Assembly (NCBI GenBank): GCA_023238725.1
Contig: CM041546.1
Span: 20,034,085-20,098,084 of the forward strand
Source of the DNA: Scortum barcoo
Taxonomy: Eukaryota > Chordata > Actinopteri > Centrarchiformes > Terapontidae
Length of the DNA stretch: 64,000 bases
Direction of reading: 5' to 3'
Below are positions 1 to 13,784 of this stretch, one piece after another (the first letter of the stretch is position 1; every line of letters begins with the position of its first letter). A program made the translations under genes and the position numbers. A model generated the notes under the pieces. That model searched no databases and was not told the origin of the DNA. It saw only the letters and a program-made list of their open reading frames with translations.

Positions 1-319
1 AATCTCCATTTTATTTAGTTAGATCTTGTTGTTTTTCTGTGTCATCCCCTGACATACACACACACACACTTCTGCTTTCTGAAAATGCAGGGGTGCAGAT
101 GTTTTGCTGTTGCATCAAACCCAACAGTGTCCCCCACCCCTCCCCCTCCTCTGTCTCCACATACCCCCCCTCCCCTCACAACATTGCAGTGTGTTTACAG
201 GGCTTGTACCTTTCCCCGTCCATCGCTAGGGGAGCCTGCTCTGCGATGCCTCGGATCGGGCTGTGTGTGTCTGTGAGCTCAGTCGGGCAGCAGTCGTCGC
301 CACTGTGCGTCGCTGAACG

Positions 320-3300
320 ATGTTGCAGCAGCAGCAGCCTCTGACGGGCAACGGGCCCTCCAGCGGCCGGGGACTCGGCGTGAGCGGCCACCCCGGGATG
401 CACGCTCTGAACTCGGCTCACCAGCCCTCGCAGCACCGGCCCGACGGAGGGGACGCGGGCCTGGAGGGCACGGAAAACGGACACGAAACCCGCAGAGACA
501 TCGGCGACATACTGCAGCAGATAATGACCATCACCGACCAAAGTTTGGACGAGGCGCAGGCAAAGTTAGTGGGAACTTTTTATTCTTTATTTTTTGTCGC
601 CGCAGCTGATCTTTTGTTTTGCCGCTTTGTCGACTCGCAAAGTTTCCTGAACTTCATTTGCATTGTTTGAATTATTTAGCCAGTAGCTAGCTCAGCTAAT
701 CGGCCAACAAAACGCGCAGTTACTTGTGTTATTAAGCCCTTCATATGCAGATTAATGTGCTGCCAGTGCCCGCCGTGTCTTTGCTGTCGTTTAGAAACGC
801 GCATTTGTTTCGGCAACGGTGATTTGAAGCGTTAGCCATTGTTAGCTTAGCAAGGCTAACCTAGCAAGGCTATGGCTATGATGGCCAGGAAGCTAACACT
901 GCGCTGCAGCAATGCTATATAACAGCATTTCCTGTACACATTAAAGCTAATTATGATATAAATAATTGATAATACAATCAAAGTCACTGGATACAGACCG
1001 CTCACCGGTTGCCTCTTTAGCGCTTAGCTAGCCAGAAGCTAACATGGGCTAAATGCTCCACAGTGAAGGAGGCTGGCCGGTGTCTTAATTTGTGTTTTTG
1101 GTTTTGTTTATTTGCATGTCTCCACTCTTACCTCTGCTTCTGCTCACAGTTAGTCTCTTTTGTTTACTCACAGGAAACATGCGCTGAACTGTCACCGGAT
1201 GAAACCCGCTTTGTTCAGCGTCCTGTGCGAGATCAAGGAGAAAACTGGTAATGTTTATTTGTCTCAGCGCGGTTCATGTTGTCAGCTTTAGCCAGCAGAC
1301 ATTTGATTTGAAACCCGCCTCGCTGTGTTATGAGACTGTGTTGACATCGTGTCATCAGAAGCCAATTAAACACACATAAAAGGAAATCGACCCCAGCTGT
1401 CAGTAACTCACTATGTTTACTCCTAATGTCAGAAATGAACGGGAAGATAAACAAACATAATTAATATAGAAAATGTTGTTTGTGTAAAAATAAACACAAC
1501 AACAACAGCTGGACAAACAGACAAACAGTGGCCACGGGGCAAAACATGTCACTGCACAGTGTACGACTACTGTTGTTTTGTATATATACTTTTATATACA
1601 TCTTTACCTTTACATTAGTAGTTAAATGTTTATCCCTGATCATACCTTGTGGAGCTGTTGTGTTTGTTTTAAACTGTGTGTAAGTCTATTTCTGTGCACA
1701 TACATTCAGAGCATTGTAAAAACTGGAGTCAGATTTCTTGTATGTGAACGGACGTGGCCAATAAGCTGCTTGCAGCAGTTTATTTTTACAGAGAAATAAG
1801 ACAGTGGGAAATAACTTTGATTTAAGCCACTATCCCCCACATTCTGCACTGAAAAGACAAGTTTTTATGTGGATAATGAATAAGTATTGAGCAGTGTGAT
1901 TACAAAGTATAAACAGCAGAGTCAGAATCTCTTTCCACATACGAGTAACAAGCTTTGGTGTTCTGGTACATAATAATGAACATAGAAAAAAATAAGATAC
2001 ACAAGTACTGCAAAGTTGAAGAAACATAAATACAGAATAGAAATATTTGCAATAAAAATATGTCACATATATCTGTTTTTATTAAAGAGCTGCACAGTCT
2101 ATGCAGGGATGTGCAGAGTATACGAGAGTGATGCACAGAACAAGGTGATGGCACACAGTTGACTTGTCCACCTCCAAACACAGTGCATCAGTGTTTCTAT
2201 TGACTGACTGCAGATTTTCAGGACAAAGTTAAACCAAAGTCAAAACTGATCCCGGAGGTGCGCAATTTGGAAATGCAAGCATGAATTCATCAGTTGACAG
2301 GCTTCAGTTGAAGTGAATGGGACATGGAGGATGCAGAATATTCACAGGATGGAAGTGTAATGTGTACTATACCACATTTATAGTCTGTTGACATTTAACC
2401 TACAAAACCGATAGATAGTAATATTTGTCTTACTGACAGGCCTGTCAATGAGGAACACCCAGGAGGACGAGCCTCAGGATCCTCAGCTGGTGCGACTGGA
2501 CAACATGCTGCTGGCGGAGGGGGTTGCGGGGCCGGAGAAGGGTGGCGGGGCTGCTGCCGCTGTGTCTGCTGCCACCAGCTCGGGAGGGATGTCACCTGAC
2601 AGCTCGCTCGAGCACTCCGACTACAAAAGCAAGTTGAGCCAGATTCGCAGTATCTACCACACTGAGCTGGAGAAGTATGAGCAGGTACCGTGTCGCAACA
2701 GGAGACGAGCGCTGACATTGCCTGTACACGCTTGCTTGTACTAAAGCTGCTCGCCAGAAGCGTAATCCGGTGGCATGTTAGGTCTAGAGTTTTGGTCACA
2801 TAACTTTTCTCTGCCAGGGAATACACTTCTGTCCTTGCGTTGCTCATTAGAACACACCAGGTATAAGCTCCATATCTGTACGAGAAGAGGCGCCTTCAGA
2901 TTATTAGAGGAAGCCCTATTGTTTGCTGTTATGCACAGAACCATTCAAATCTGTTGTGAAATCCACTGTTGTAATGATGCTCATTAACAAGATACAATTA
3001 ATTTTCCTTCATCCTGCAACATGAATTGAAATTTACAGTTGCTTAAGAAGTCTATTCAACTGTAAAATAGTAGTAATTTATAAGTAATATAGAGATAAGC
3101 TGCTTTATGGGACACTGAGCTTACCAGTGAGACATACCAGTAACACAAATACTTCTTAGTAATTATGATTTTACATGTTTGCACACGCTTGCTGACAGTT
3201 ATATTAAGCTGAGTGTTGTATTGTGACGTGACATTTTCTCCTCTTACAGAAAGTTTAGAAAAAAACTCAACTCAAAATGTCAAAACATTTAGCATAGGCT

Positions 3301-6300
3301 TTGATAAATGGCTTCAAACCAGCATGAAATATTCACCTCCCTTCGTTGCTCTGCACATTTCTGTCCTTCACTGTCCGTCGTCTTTCGCCTCCCTTACCCA
3401 GGCATGCACCGAGTTCACCACCCACGTGATGAACCTGCTGAGGGAGCAGTCTCGCACACGGCCCGTGACCCCGCGGGAGATTGAGCGCATGGTGGCCATC
3501 ATCCACCGCAAGTTCAGCTCGATCCAGACCCAGCTGAAGCAGAGCACCTGTGAGGCGGTCATGATCCTGAGGTCCCGCTTCCTTGATGCCAGGTAGGTGT
3601 GTGGTGGTGGTGGTGGTTGTTTTTTAAAGGAGTACTGTTCTGAGAATCTGCCCTTTGAGAAAAAAGTACTAATCCCTGTAGGCTTTCAAAAATATACTTA
3701 AAAAAAACAGAAAAATATATCAAAGTGTACATATAGTGGGTTTTTTTGTTTGTTTTTTTTAGACTGGACACATTTCCTGATCTGAGAAATAGAAAAATAA
3801 TTGTTCTGGGCTAAAAGCAATAACACACAGTCATAGAAGAACAATAATCTCCTGTTGAAATAATTCAGAATTCACATTAAAGCCTTTCATGTAAATTTAC
3901 ACCTTTTTTAAATACACATTTGTATGTAGAATATATATTAATATGCATATGGTGCTAATTCACTAGCCGTTTAGACTGTTGTGTGTGAGTGCACAGAAAG
4001 GGCATAGCCATAAACAGTAACTGTGCCAAAATATAAATAATAATGAAGAAAAAGGAAAAAAATCGCTGCTGTTTTGGTTCCCAGTACTTAATCACCTGTT
4101 TGTGTCTCATCAGACGCAAGAGGCGCAACTTCAGCAAACAGGCCACAGAGGTCCTGAATGAGTATTTCTACTCCCACCTGTCCAACCCTTACCCCAGTGA
4201 AGAAGCCAAAGAGGAACTCGCCAAACAGTGTGGCATCACTGTCTCTCAGGTAAACCACTGACTTTTAGGAACAAACCAGCAGAGGAATTTTTTTCTATCT
4301 AAAGGAGAATGTTGAGTGTTTGCGTCTGTGAACAAATACAGTAACGGGTCTTCCGTAGTTGAGCTTTAGTCGCCAAGAACGTGATGCTTAAGCATTAATT
4401 TGTGTTTGAATCTGCTGCTCTGCGTTGATCAGAGTGTACAGTGAGCCGTGTGTTGTTTTTTTTTTGTCTGCCAGGTCTCCAACTGGTTTGGCAACAAGAG
4501 AATCCGCTACAAGAAAAACATTGGCAAGTTCCAAGAGGAGGCCAACCTCTATGCCATGAAGACAGCTTTGGGAGCCAGACAGGGCGACGACTCCCCGCAC
4601 ACTCCCAACTCGACAGGTACCAAAACACGACAAAAGCTACAGTGTGGAAGTACTCCCCTTTAGGCAGTGAAATATATTGTTGGTTCCGCCCTTTTTCTGC
4701 CCTGGTTTGTGCCTGTCCCAAGACCTGTCAGTCACCTGTCAGACTGAGCTGTCCTCCTGAACATAAGTATAGCCTGAGGCTGAGGAAACAGAAAATATTT
4801 AGTGCTGCCAGACATTGAGGAAGCACTTAGTAAACAAAGGCTGTCAGTAGTAATGCAGATTTTACAGCGAAGTTTTTGAACTGGACTGCTGCACAATCAT
4901 CTTTACTTTCCTCTCGCACAGCACTGATGTTTGTCAGCAGTTTGTCTGCTCTGTGGCTGTCTGCCTCACTTTTCCTGCAACAACCTGGTTTGCTGCTGAT
5001 TTGGATTAGCTTAGGAGCTAATGTATGAATCATGATGTGGCAGCTGGGGCAGCAGGTAGCTGTAAACAGATCACAAAATGAGGCCTGACAGAATGATGAT
5101 CACCATTAAAGGCAAAGTAATACATAATATCGAATTCCATCATGCCATTCATAGCATATTCATAGGATTTCACCCTAAACTGCTACAAGAACACTGACAT
5201 TTTTAAAAGGACTTTTAATGTCTATATGTAAAACAAGTTTATTATTTATTACTAGCAAGTACTGAGGTTGTTCTCCTTTTTTGTCTTTCTTTAGGGTCCG
5301 GGTCCTTCTCTCTGTCCGGGTCAGCTGACCTGTTCCTCGGAGTTCCACCTGTGAACGGCGAGCAGTCTGCTTACCAAATGGGCGTGCAGGTACGTTATAC
5401 CACTTGCGACACGGTTATACACATAACTCAGTTTTAAGCCTGATGTCAACAGATCCCAAAGCTAAGATCAAAACCAATAATGAACTGATTTACTAATGAG
5501 TGTTATATATCTTATTCCTGTGTGCAGATAGAGCTCCATTGGTGTGTTCAAGCACTATTAAAAAACACTTCAATGAGCCACACAGTTTCAGTGACTGACC
5601 TGTACCAAAAGCACTGTTTACTCACGTTTGAGTAACATTTTCTGAAAACTACAGTTCCCTGTTGTTTTGTTTAGTTTTGTTTTTAGATGAACACGTTCCC
5701 TTTAAGGAAAATAGCATAAAAGAAGCAAAATTTCTCATGTGTTTTCAAAGAATTACATATTCAGTAGGAAAGTATTGAGAGACAAAGTCATGCATTGTTG
5801 ATTTTGGTCTGTTCATGGAGTTTGTTGACAATTGGAAAAAATATAGCCTTATCCTTTTAAGGAACATCAGTTGTTTTTTGTTATCGGGATATCAGTAGTC
5901 ATTTTACATTACCACCAACTAGGGCAGCAATTGACAGTTCTTGTAATACATTATTAGTTTGGTCAATGGAATGTCACAAAAAAAGTGAAAAATGATTTTC
6001 TTTATATTCTGGAGCTCAAAGTGAAGTCATCAAATGTTTGTTTCATACGACCAGCAGTCCAAAACCCAAAAATATTCAATTTACTCACATTTGAGAAGCT
6101 GGAATTGTCAAACATTTGCCATTTTTACTTGAAAAATAAATTGTTAATTGTATTATCAAAATAGTTGATGATTGATTTTCTGTGCAGCCTTAGATGTGGG
6201 ATCTGGGATCGACAGTACGGCAGTTTGTGTACCAATCAGAAATCACAACTTATTAGTTCAGAAAAAAAAGTCAACTTGATTTAAGAAATCAGTTCTTCCT

Positions 6301-7145
6301 TGCAGCTCCAAAACAGTAGCCTACACAGCAACTTGGGCTGTGCTGCCAACATGTATGTATCATGGCGGCCACTGGCAACTACGGTTTTCAAAGGGCAAAG
6401 AAACTGATTTCAGGTCATTTTGCATGTGACAATAGCAAAACAACAATGTGATGCTAGCGGAGAGTGTAACATTAGTCGGAGCTAGCAAAATGTCAGCAGT
6501 TTGCTACAGTGATGACACTGCAAGTGGAACCACGATACAGTTGTCCACGTCACAAATAGAAACAGCCCTCCTCAAACCGTTCGAGACAGTGAGAAAACAC
6601 ATTTCATGTAGGCTAAAGATGTGCAGGCTGTGTGGAGAAAAAGATATGTCAAAAAATCTTCTCCATACAGGATTTTTATTTATTCCAAGATTTATTTATT
6701 CATGTTCTTTTTCAGTCGTGACTGACAGTCCAGCTGGTTTGTTCATGTTTTACAAAGGGTTTACTCTGAGCCAGGCCACACAATAATGAAGGAATCATAT
6801 CACAGCCATCAGGGTTACAGCTGTTAAAAATAATTTTTATTGTACCATGCAAACATGGTGTTTACTGTGCTAGAATATTCATCTCAAATTTGTTTCAAGT
6901 CTTTTAGAATTTGTTTTGAAACAGGAGCTCGCCAGAAAAATGAGCAGTTAACACATCTTTACGTCTTTGTTGGTGAAGAGCTAAAACCACCAACAGGTGA
7001 TGTGCTGAAAATGACACATAGCCCCTCACTACTGTTTTTTTTCGTTTCTCTTTTGATTTCTCAGGTTAACGGGAACTGGCAGGGTCGAAACTCACCCCCA
7101 CCTGGCACCTCGCCCCACAGTGACCACTCTGAAAACTCTGACTGA
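320..7145 (+). CDS. pbx2: pbx2-type PBC/TALE homeodomain transcription factor, 8 coding exons
   Basis: PBX proteins are nuclear cofactors of HOX and MEIS/PREP factors. Exons read from splice sites and conserved protein: 320-564, 1174-1247, 2440-2684, 3402-3592, 4114-4249, 4475-4616, 5295-5389, 7065-7145. Phases join cleanly to give about 402 residues, close to the PBX family length. The PBC domain (about 35-235) contains LDEAQAKKHALNCHRMKP and DNMLLAEGVAGPEKGGG. The homeodomain (about 250-312) has the three-residue TALE loop (LSNPYPSEEAKEEL) and recognition helix VSNWFGNKRIRYKKNIGK. The C-terminus is short and Ser-rich, ending HSDHSENSD. The start ATG sits in a GC-rich first exon after a long 5' flank. 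The choice of pbx2 over other PBX paralogues rests on synteny with a Notch-like gene, tap1, brd2 and class II genes, as around human PBX2. Family assignment is very secure; paralogue assignment is inference. Confidence 0.9.
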
Positions 7146-7850
7146 TGGCCCACTGGCACAGAATGACAGCAATGGAAAGTTTGATGCCGGAAAAGACAGA
7201 AAGAATGATTTCACACTTCCCACTTGGCTGCAGTTGTTTTTGTACGTTGTTTGTTTGGTTTGATTATTTTAAGTGTATGTTGTTGGTTTTTTTTTTTTTT
7301 TCTTACCTTCTTACCACTCGGCGTCATTATTATGTTTGTATGAATCGCTGAGTGCACGGATGGGCAGAGCGAAAGTGTGTGTGTGTGTGTGTGTGTTGTG
7401 TGCATGCTGGTGTGGTTTTATTATTGGGGTTGTAGGGTTCGTTTTCCACTACTTTTAACATGTTACTGAGGTGTTTGTGGTTGGGAATGGGAGGGTGGGG
7501 AGGGGGGCACTGCATTATCATTGTTTTTAGCACACTATATCATTATTATTATTATTATTAATATTATTGCTGTTTTATTATTAGTGCTACAACTATTTTC
7601 ATTTTAACAGCTCAGAAAGAGAGAATGCATTTAGTGAATGAGAGGGCAAAAGAGAAAAATCCAAAGATTTTGTGTGTTTGTTTCTCTGTTTTGTTTGTTT
7701 GTTTGTTTTTGTACCGGGCCGACGTGTCCGTGTAAAATGAATGAGGCGTGCCTGAGTCCATATTAACAGTTTGAATGAGTATATCAACAGTGCTGTCTTT
7801 TTTTCTGTACAGTGAAACACCTGTATTCTCTCTACCTCTTTTACAATAAA
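7146..7850 (+). other. pbx2 3'UTR with poly(A) signal
   Basis: Sequence after the pbx2 stop holds no conserved coding. It contains a GT run (about 7375-7396), a TTA run (about 7537-7566) and a canonical AATAAA at 7845-7850, which likely ends the transcript. Confidence 0.6.
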
Positions 7851-7870
7851 GACTCTCTGTATTCACAACC

Positions 7871-9950
7871 AGATGATCGGTCCAGATTTCTGTAGAGCCG
7901 AGAGGTCACAGTTACAAAGCTTGAGGTTTATAAACAGAGCAGTATGAAAAGGTTGGTTCACTCAGACTACAAAAAAAAACCTAACTTCTTTTTGCCCACA
8001 TTTTGACATAAAAATAGCATATTTAAGGTTCAGAGATACACAAACTAAATGTGTGTGAAGTGACAGAAAGCCAGCAGACGTCATCCACCACAGTATGTCA
8101 CACGGCAGTTAGCTACAGTTTAAACTTGATGAGTAGCGGGAAAAATCTAATTAACAAAATTGATCACAAACTAATGTAGAAGCCCATTAAAGAGCATGTT
8201 AGGGGGTTAATGTGGTGATAGTATGTGGACAGTGTTCTTTGGAGAAGGTCATTTTTCAGTATGAGCAGCACAAACCAAATTCCATTCACCTGTGTTGTGC
8301 TGGGGTAGTGTCAGAAAGCTTCGAGACAAATATCTCACAACCTGCAAAAATCAAACCAAAAATATCTACATGGCTACATACCACCACCACAGCAATATCA
8401 TGATTTATCTGGGTTTAAGGGTTAAGATGTTCCAACAAATAATGGACATCATAACCCTCAACAAAGTGTGGGCAGAGATAGTGGATTGAGTTTATGCTGA
8501 TCTGATTGTTTTCTACTCCTGAAGTTTCGACCACTGACCACATAAACATATTTAATTCTGAAGCCTGGTAACAGGCAGTCAGGGGACAGAAGATGATTTA
8601 ATAAGGTCCTCGTTGCTGTAGATGTCTCCCATTGAAAAGACAAGAAGTTACAAGCATATTTTCATCTCAAGGTTATCAAGGTTATTTCCATCAAGACATG
8701 TTGGCATACAGATTTCCATACAAGTAAGATGAATACACTGTATACACTTGTGTAATGGCCACATATAAATGAAACCAAATCCAACTTCATGTCACTAAGA
8801 TGACATATAATTTGTTTATTTGCATGTGTCTGTCCTTCTGATGTAATTTTCTGCAATGTAGCTGGACCCCTAATAATAATACCAAGTTATTTAAACAAAT
8901 AAGCCACTCCATCTCTAAATGAACCAAAAAGGCTGAGGTGGGGTGTGATCTGTGGAGTTAAACACTGTAGGACTATAACCATGTGCCCCATGCAGCTCTC
9001 ACACAATCAAGCCTCTTAATTAATCCCCCTCAGCACCCCCCCCCCCGTCACGTGTGCGTCGCCGCCGTGTCCCGGCTCTCCCACGGTCACCTGGAGCCTT
9101 CAAAGGGGCCTCAGCGCGCAAATGTCGAACATCTGTGGAGCCAGCACGAGACGGCTGCCCAAATGGCACGCGTGGTCTATTGTGACACGAGGGTGTGAAT
9201 GCAAAACGCTAACCACTGTTGCACCCCCACCCCGCGCGCTCACCGACAACTGCAGAGGCGTCAGGTGTGAACGGCGAGGTGCTGACACCCGAGCGCGAGC
9301 GCACGGCCGGCTGGGGGGGACTCACACCTCAAATGACACACACACACACACACACTGTTTATACACTCTTGGTGGCGAATTTACTGACTTTACAACATCC
9401 AGGTCGCGTGTCCAGCCATTTAATGTATAAACCTACACCAGTCACAGGATCAGACACAGGGAATATAAGAGGGGATAAATACAACAATACAACAGCATGA
9501 CTGATCACAATTTAGTGAAATATCTGTGGGAAGCTAGATTCTAAATGTTAAATTATTTTAACTGTGTACAATATAGAGATTTTAATAGAATGCAAAAAGC
9601 AATGCTCCCATTCTCATAGAAATCATTTTGGGACAGTATGAACGTCAGTTACCAGCGTTTCCACGTTGAGCACCACTGATGTCACCCCAAGGAGGCCAAA
9701 TCTTAACTTTAAAATCAGTATTCTCAGGTTAAAGGGTCAGTTCTGAAGTTTCTTCTCATTTTACGCATGGCTTTTTACGCACGAGTTTGAGCCTGAGGTA
9801 ATGCGTCCACACGTGCGTGTTTTTATTTTTTATTTTTTTGTATCTTAAGCACGAGGTGATTTGCATCAAGGTGAGATCGGGTAATCAGACTAATAAACTG
9901 TAAGATAAGAGCATATCTATATAATTATCTTAATTACCAGGAATGAAAAA
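7871..9950. other. Non-coding spacer between pbx2 and the first Hes/Her gene
   Basis: I see no conserved coding exon here. The last part (about 9040-9330) is GC- and CpG-rich and contains two T-box-like half-sites, AGGTGTGA at 9263-9270 and TCACACCT at 9322-9329. A CA microsatellite lies at about 9336-9354. Two copies of a recurring TTTTACGCA motif lie at 9759-9783. It may hold regulatory sequence for the downstream bHLH gene. Confidence 0.4.
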
Positions 9951-10146
9951 ACTGTGGCATCAGGCGGCCGGGGTGGTGGTGGGGGGGGTAAAATAAATGG
10001 TCTGGTGGTGGGAGGAGTCTGTTTGGAGGTAAAAAGGAGCAGCCTGGGCTCCAGAGCTTCATTGCCTGATCAGCTGCAAACTGTGAAGGAACCTCTCTGC
10101 TCTGTTACCTCTGGATACCTCTGGATAAGGACAGACCGGATCTACA

Positions 10147-11158
10147 ATGAAACTCTTACAGGAGATGGAGGATGCAACAACCAACAGAAAGGTAAACTAG
10201 ATCTCACTGTGTGTGTTATGATTTGTCTGTATATAGACAATATATTATGTTTAAAGTTACACTCAGATTGTAAGATGATGTAAGCTGCAGTGAAACTTTG
10301 TCTTAGAGTTGTGGTTGAAATATTTGAATCAAAGTAACTGAAATGATATTGAATCACCCACTGCTGTGCATTTAGGTAACATTTGTTTTTTTCTCCTCTA
10401 GTTCATAAAATCTCAGGTGGAGAAACGTCGAAGGGAGAGGATGAACTGCAGTCTGGAGCGTCTGAGGACCATGTTGCTTCAGGAGCCACAACAAAAGGTG
10501 AAAAAAAACACTGTCACTGCATTAAGAAAGCTATATTTTAAGCAAATGTTACCATTCAGGGCTCCAGCAGACTTCATTAACTCTTGATATTGATGTTTTC
10601 CTGCAGGGTGGGACTCCGCTGAGAGTGGAGAAAGCTGAGATACTGGAGCACACCGTCCTCTTCCTACAGAACACTGCCAAAGGAAACACAACGAGAGCTG
10701 AAGGCGGCGGTGGAGACCAGAAACACTCCTTCCAAGACGGCGTCTCCACCTGCCTGCAGAGAGCAGCTCGCTTCTTGGGACCTGAGGGGCAAGGCCTGTG
10801 GCTCGGAGCAGCGCTGGACGCGTCCTTTGCTGCTCGCTTTTCCCGTTCAGACTCTTCAGACTCTGCAGGCGACCAACAGAGGACTGAAGCCCATTCCTCC
10901 TCCAGCTCTCTGAACCACACAAAGTCCATTCTTCGAATGCTGAGGCAAAAGTCCAAGCACAGACTGCACACACGGGCCTTTGGTGTGAAGAGTTTTGCTC
11001 ATCCATACCAAGTCCCAGTCCAGCACGGGCTTCCCAGAGTTCCCCAGCAGGCCGAGAGTCGGAGTCAGTTTGAGGTCAGGGTGGAGAGACGAGCGGGCAA
11101 ACAGAGCCCGTCACACAGCTGCCCACTCAGCCACACTTTGTGGAGGCCCTGGCCCTGA
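10147..11158 (+). CDS. Hes/Her bHLH-Orange repressor, HES7-like (copy A)
   Basis: Predicted nuclear repressor of the Hairy/E(spl) family, typically a Notch target. Exons: 10147-10191, 10402-10497, 10607-11158, about 230 residues. The basic region and helix 1 read SQVEKRRRERMNCSLERLRT; helix 2 begins RVEKAEILEHTVLFLQ. An Orange-like region follows (about 75-110, FQDGVSTCLQRAARFLGPEG), and the protein ends in WRPWP, the Groucho/TLE recruitment motif. The first exon encodes only 15 residues (MKLLQEMED...), the same length as in the neighbouring copy at 16194. Proline of the basic domain (KPQVEKRR in copy B) is replaced by serine (KSQVEKRR), unusual because Hes proteins carry a conserved Pro there. 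An alternative in-frame ATG lies at 10165. A TAAAAAGG TATA-like element lies near 10030 and AATAAA at 11822. Subfamily (HES7-like) is inferred from helix sequence and WRPWP. Confidence 0.88.
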
Positions 11159-11821
11159 TGGCCAGGCAGTGACAGAACTTGCAATGACTTTAACGACTGA
11201 TTAATATTCGTCAGTACCAACTGTACTCTTCCTGTTTGCATTGTAGTCTTGTGAACAAAGATCTCTCTATCCAACCACATCCTCAAAGCCTGTAAATAAT
11301 GTATAAATCTCATTTGTACATGTGCTGTATGTATGTGTGATAGGGTTGACTCAGTACTCTTGTTTAATGGTTATGAATGAGCGCAGTCAGTGGGGCAGCC
11401 ATCTACTCCGCTGACAGGCACAGAGACTCTCCCAGACTGGGAGGATGGTGTTTGAGCCGAGCTGTCCGGCTGGGACTGCTGCTGTGAGGAGTTTAGAGGT
11501 GAGTATCATGGAGCTGAAGAGTTTCTCTCATCCTTCATACACCACTGAAAAAAACCCTCTGCTCCATCTGCTGTCATGACTCAAGTGGATAATGATTGAG
11601 TGTCCGTCCATCACATTTCCAGGTGTGGGACCAAAGGGTTGGAGGCTGGGAGACCCTATGCAGCCCCTCACACTCACCTGATGTCTGCTGGCATTGATGA
11701 CCTGGTCCGGGCTCTGTGTACAATATAACTTGTATTCTCCTTAGATATATATCTTGTCTATTTTGCACACTAATTTATTCTGGATGTCTCCCTATGGTGA
11801 GCAGTATTCTTTATATGAAAA

Positions 11822-11827
11822 AATAAA
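11822..11827 (+). other. Poly(A) signal of bHLH copy A
   Basis: Canonical AATAAA about 660 bases after the stop codon, in an A/T-rich context, with no better signal between. Confidence 0.5.
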
Positions 11828-11829
11828 AA

Positions 11830-13030
11830 CATTTTTTTAAATGAAAAAGCACAGTGTCAAATGATTTTTACTCCAGGCTGCAGGCCTTTTGTGTATCACT
11901 GACTTTGACAGCTCTTTTTAGTTTGAGCCGGAGGTGTGGTGTGTGGCCTCCTGCGGAGCAAACATCCTCCAGGTGTGAAGTCTGGCCATGAGAGTTCAGT
12001 TGCAGTTCTCACTTTAAAGACATCAAAGATGGCCCTGCTCACACATTATTCACCCAGTTTGAATGCCTCCTGGGGATGAGACCAAGAATGAAAAAAAGAT
12101 AATATAGAAGTCTATGCAAAAGATTTACCACAAACTAATGTTACTCTAAACCTTCAGCAGTTCCCTTCAGGATGAATAATGTCACTCTTATCATATATTA
12201 TCTTTGAAAACAAGCATACAACAATTCAGATTTAGTTGCAGCAAATAACCCTGGGCCAGTGTGTTTCCACCCACCTTTTATATTCTTTATGAAGTCTGAG
12301 TGAACTAGTTCTATTTCCAAAAATACAATTATTTGTTACATACTGTAGTAAAATAAACTGGCCGTTGCAACTGCAGATTCAATGTTAAACTTAGTCAGAA
12401 TACTGCAGCACTCAGTTTCACTGCTTATCCAGTCCGTGTCTGTCAGGTCCAACTGCACACAATGGTTGTACTTTATTATACTATTTAACTGACAGAATGA
12501 AGTTGAATGATCTGAAAACCCTCCCAGATCGTGTCCACGCTTGTTTTCTCTCTAATTAGTATTCATTCTCGCACCTACATCACCCCCAGCTGCTCACAGG
12601 ACATTTGTTTTCTGCGCGTGTCCGGTGTCTCTTAACAGGAAACAAAACGTGTCCTAACACCTCCTGCAGCCCTTTGAAGTTCAGTCACACTCAGAGGACA
12701 TTTGTACGTTTTTATTGCGTTTTTTTTTTAGAAAGAAATATCTGGATGGTCTGAAACCGACATAAAGACACATTTTAGGAAATGAAACTGAATGTCCACA
12801 AAAAAATGTGCCATGAGTCTGATGCGCGCTCCTGTGAAAGCTCAACATCCATGTTACATGATGACCATGAACCTTACTATGGAAGAATTTAGTGTTGAAG
12901 AAACCTTAAAGTGTGTCCACGTGCTTGGGCTGAAGTTATATGGTAACTCGACATGTTAAATCCAAACTATAGAGGTGGATACACATCCTTCTTCCTTTAC
13001 GCATGAGATGGGGGACGCCTTTCTGTCTCT
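11830..13030. other. Non-coding spacer, Hes/Her cluster
   Basis: No coding exon recognised. Contains a T-box-like half-site AGGTGTGA at 11971-11978 and a related AGGTGTGG just before it (11932). A TTTACGCATGA motif at 12996-13006 lies just upstream of the first paired-site module. Confidence 0.3.
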
Positions 13031-13034
13031 TTCT

Positions 13035-13142
13035 CGTGGGAAACAAGAGAGCGACGGACCCAGTCTCACTTTTATTATCTGTCAGAATTAGTGCATCATT
13101 AAATGGAGTGTGTGGAGGACTGCGGGCTTTCAGGTTCCCACG
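13035..13142 (+). promoter_or_regulatory. Paired-site module A (GTGGGAA...TTCCCAC, 108 bp)
   Basis: CGTGGGAA at 13035-13042 and its reverse complement TTCCCACG at 13135-13142 bound a block with central TTTTATTATCTGTCA. GTGGGAA matches the RBPJ/Su(H) core. Three further modules nearby share the boundaries, length and centre. An octamer ATGCAAAT with an adjoining TTACGCAC follows at 13171-13185. Regulatory role is inference; a structured RNA closed by the 8-bp terminal complement is an alternative. Confidence 0.5.
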
Positions 13143-13784
13143 GGCACACGTACACACACTGGTCACTGAGATGCAAATTACGCACAAGGCGCCCTTTGAA
13201 TTAATTCGCACATAATCGTTGAACTCATCAGGGCTGCTGGTCTGCCTCAGTTTCAGTGGAGAGGACCGTCTCCACTGTCTCTGCGTCGTTCCTGCTCGGT
13301 GTGCTCCGCCTGAGAGAAACGGTGCGGTGGTTTAATGTCAACAAGTTAATTTCATTAATTATCGCTCAGGTGTGAAACAGACGCAGAGTAAATCGGTATG
13401 GTCATTTTACCATCTGATGATCATATTGTCTTTGTGACTCATCTCAGGTTTGTTCTGAAACGTTTCTATGACGTCTTTCTAAATGAAGGCTTCAGGCACG
13501 TGCCACAAATATTATGTCAGAGGGGCTCTCCAACAATGAATGAATAAAAATCATCATTTAAACTGAGAAGAACGATTATTTTGCTCTCCTCCTCGACGGT
13601 ACGGACCTGTGAGAGTCCCTCTATTTTATCTGAAGTCATAAAAAGAGATGGGTTGTTGCTTGTTTTCAGCTGGCGCGTGTTTGAATGAGGTGTGAAGTGG
13701 TCGTGTGCCGCTGCACGTGTCTGTGTGGTTGAGTGAATTTCACTGTTTCAGATGACAAAGACACGCGGCAGACGCTCTAGATTT
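13143..13784. other. Non-coding spacer with T-box-like sites
   Basis: No coding exon seen. AGGTGTGA occurs at 13368-13375 and 13688-13695, and CACGTG E-boxes (possible Hes/Her targets) at about 13498 and 13712. Confidence 0.3.

Noticed and set aside
2395..2847. 150-codon minus-strand open frame
   Set aside because: Antisense shadow of pbx2 exon 3; Pro/Ser-rich with no family motif.
10479..11006. 175-codon minus-strand open frame
   Set aside because: Antisense shadow of exon 3 of the Hes/Her gene; its length reflects GC-rich coding on the other strand.
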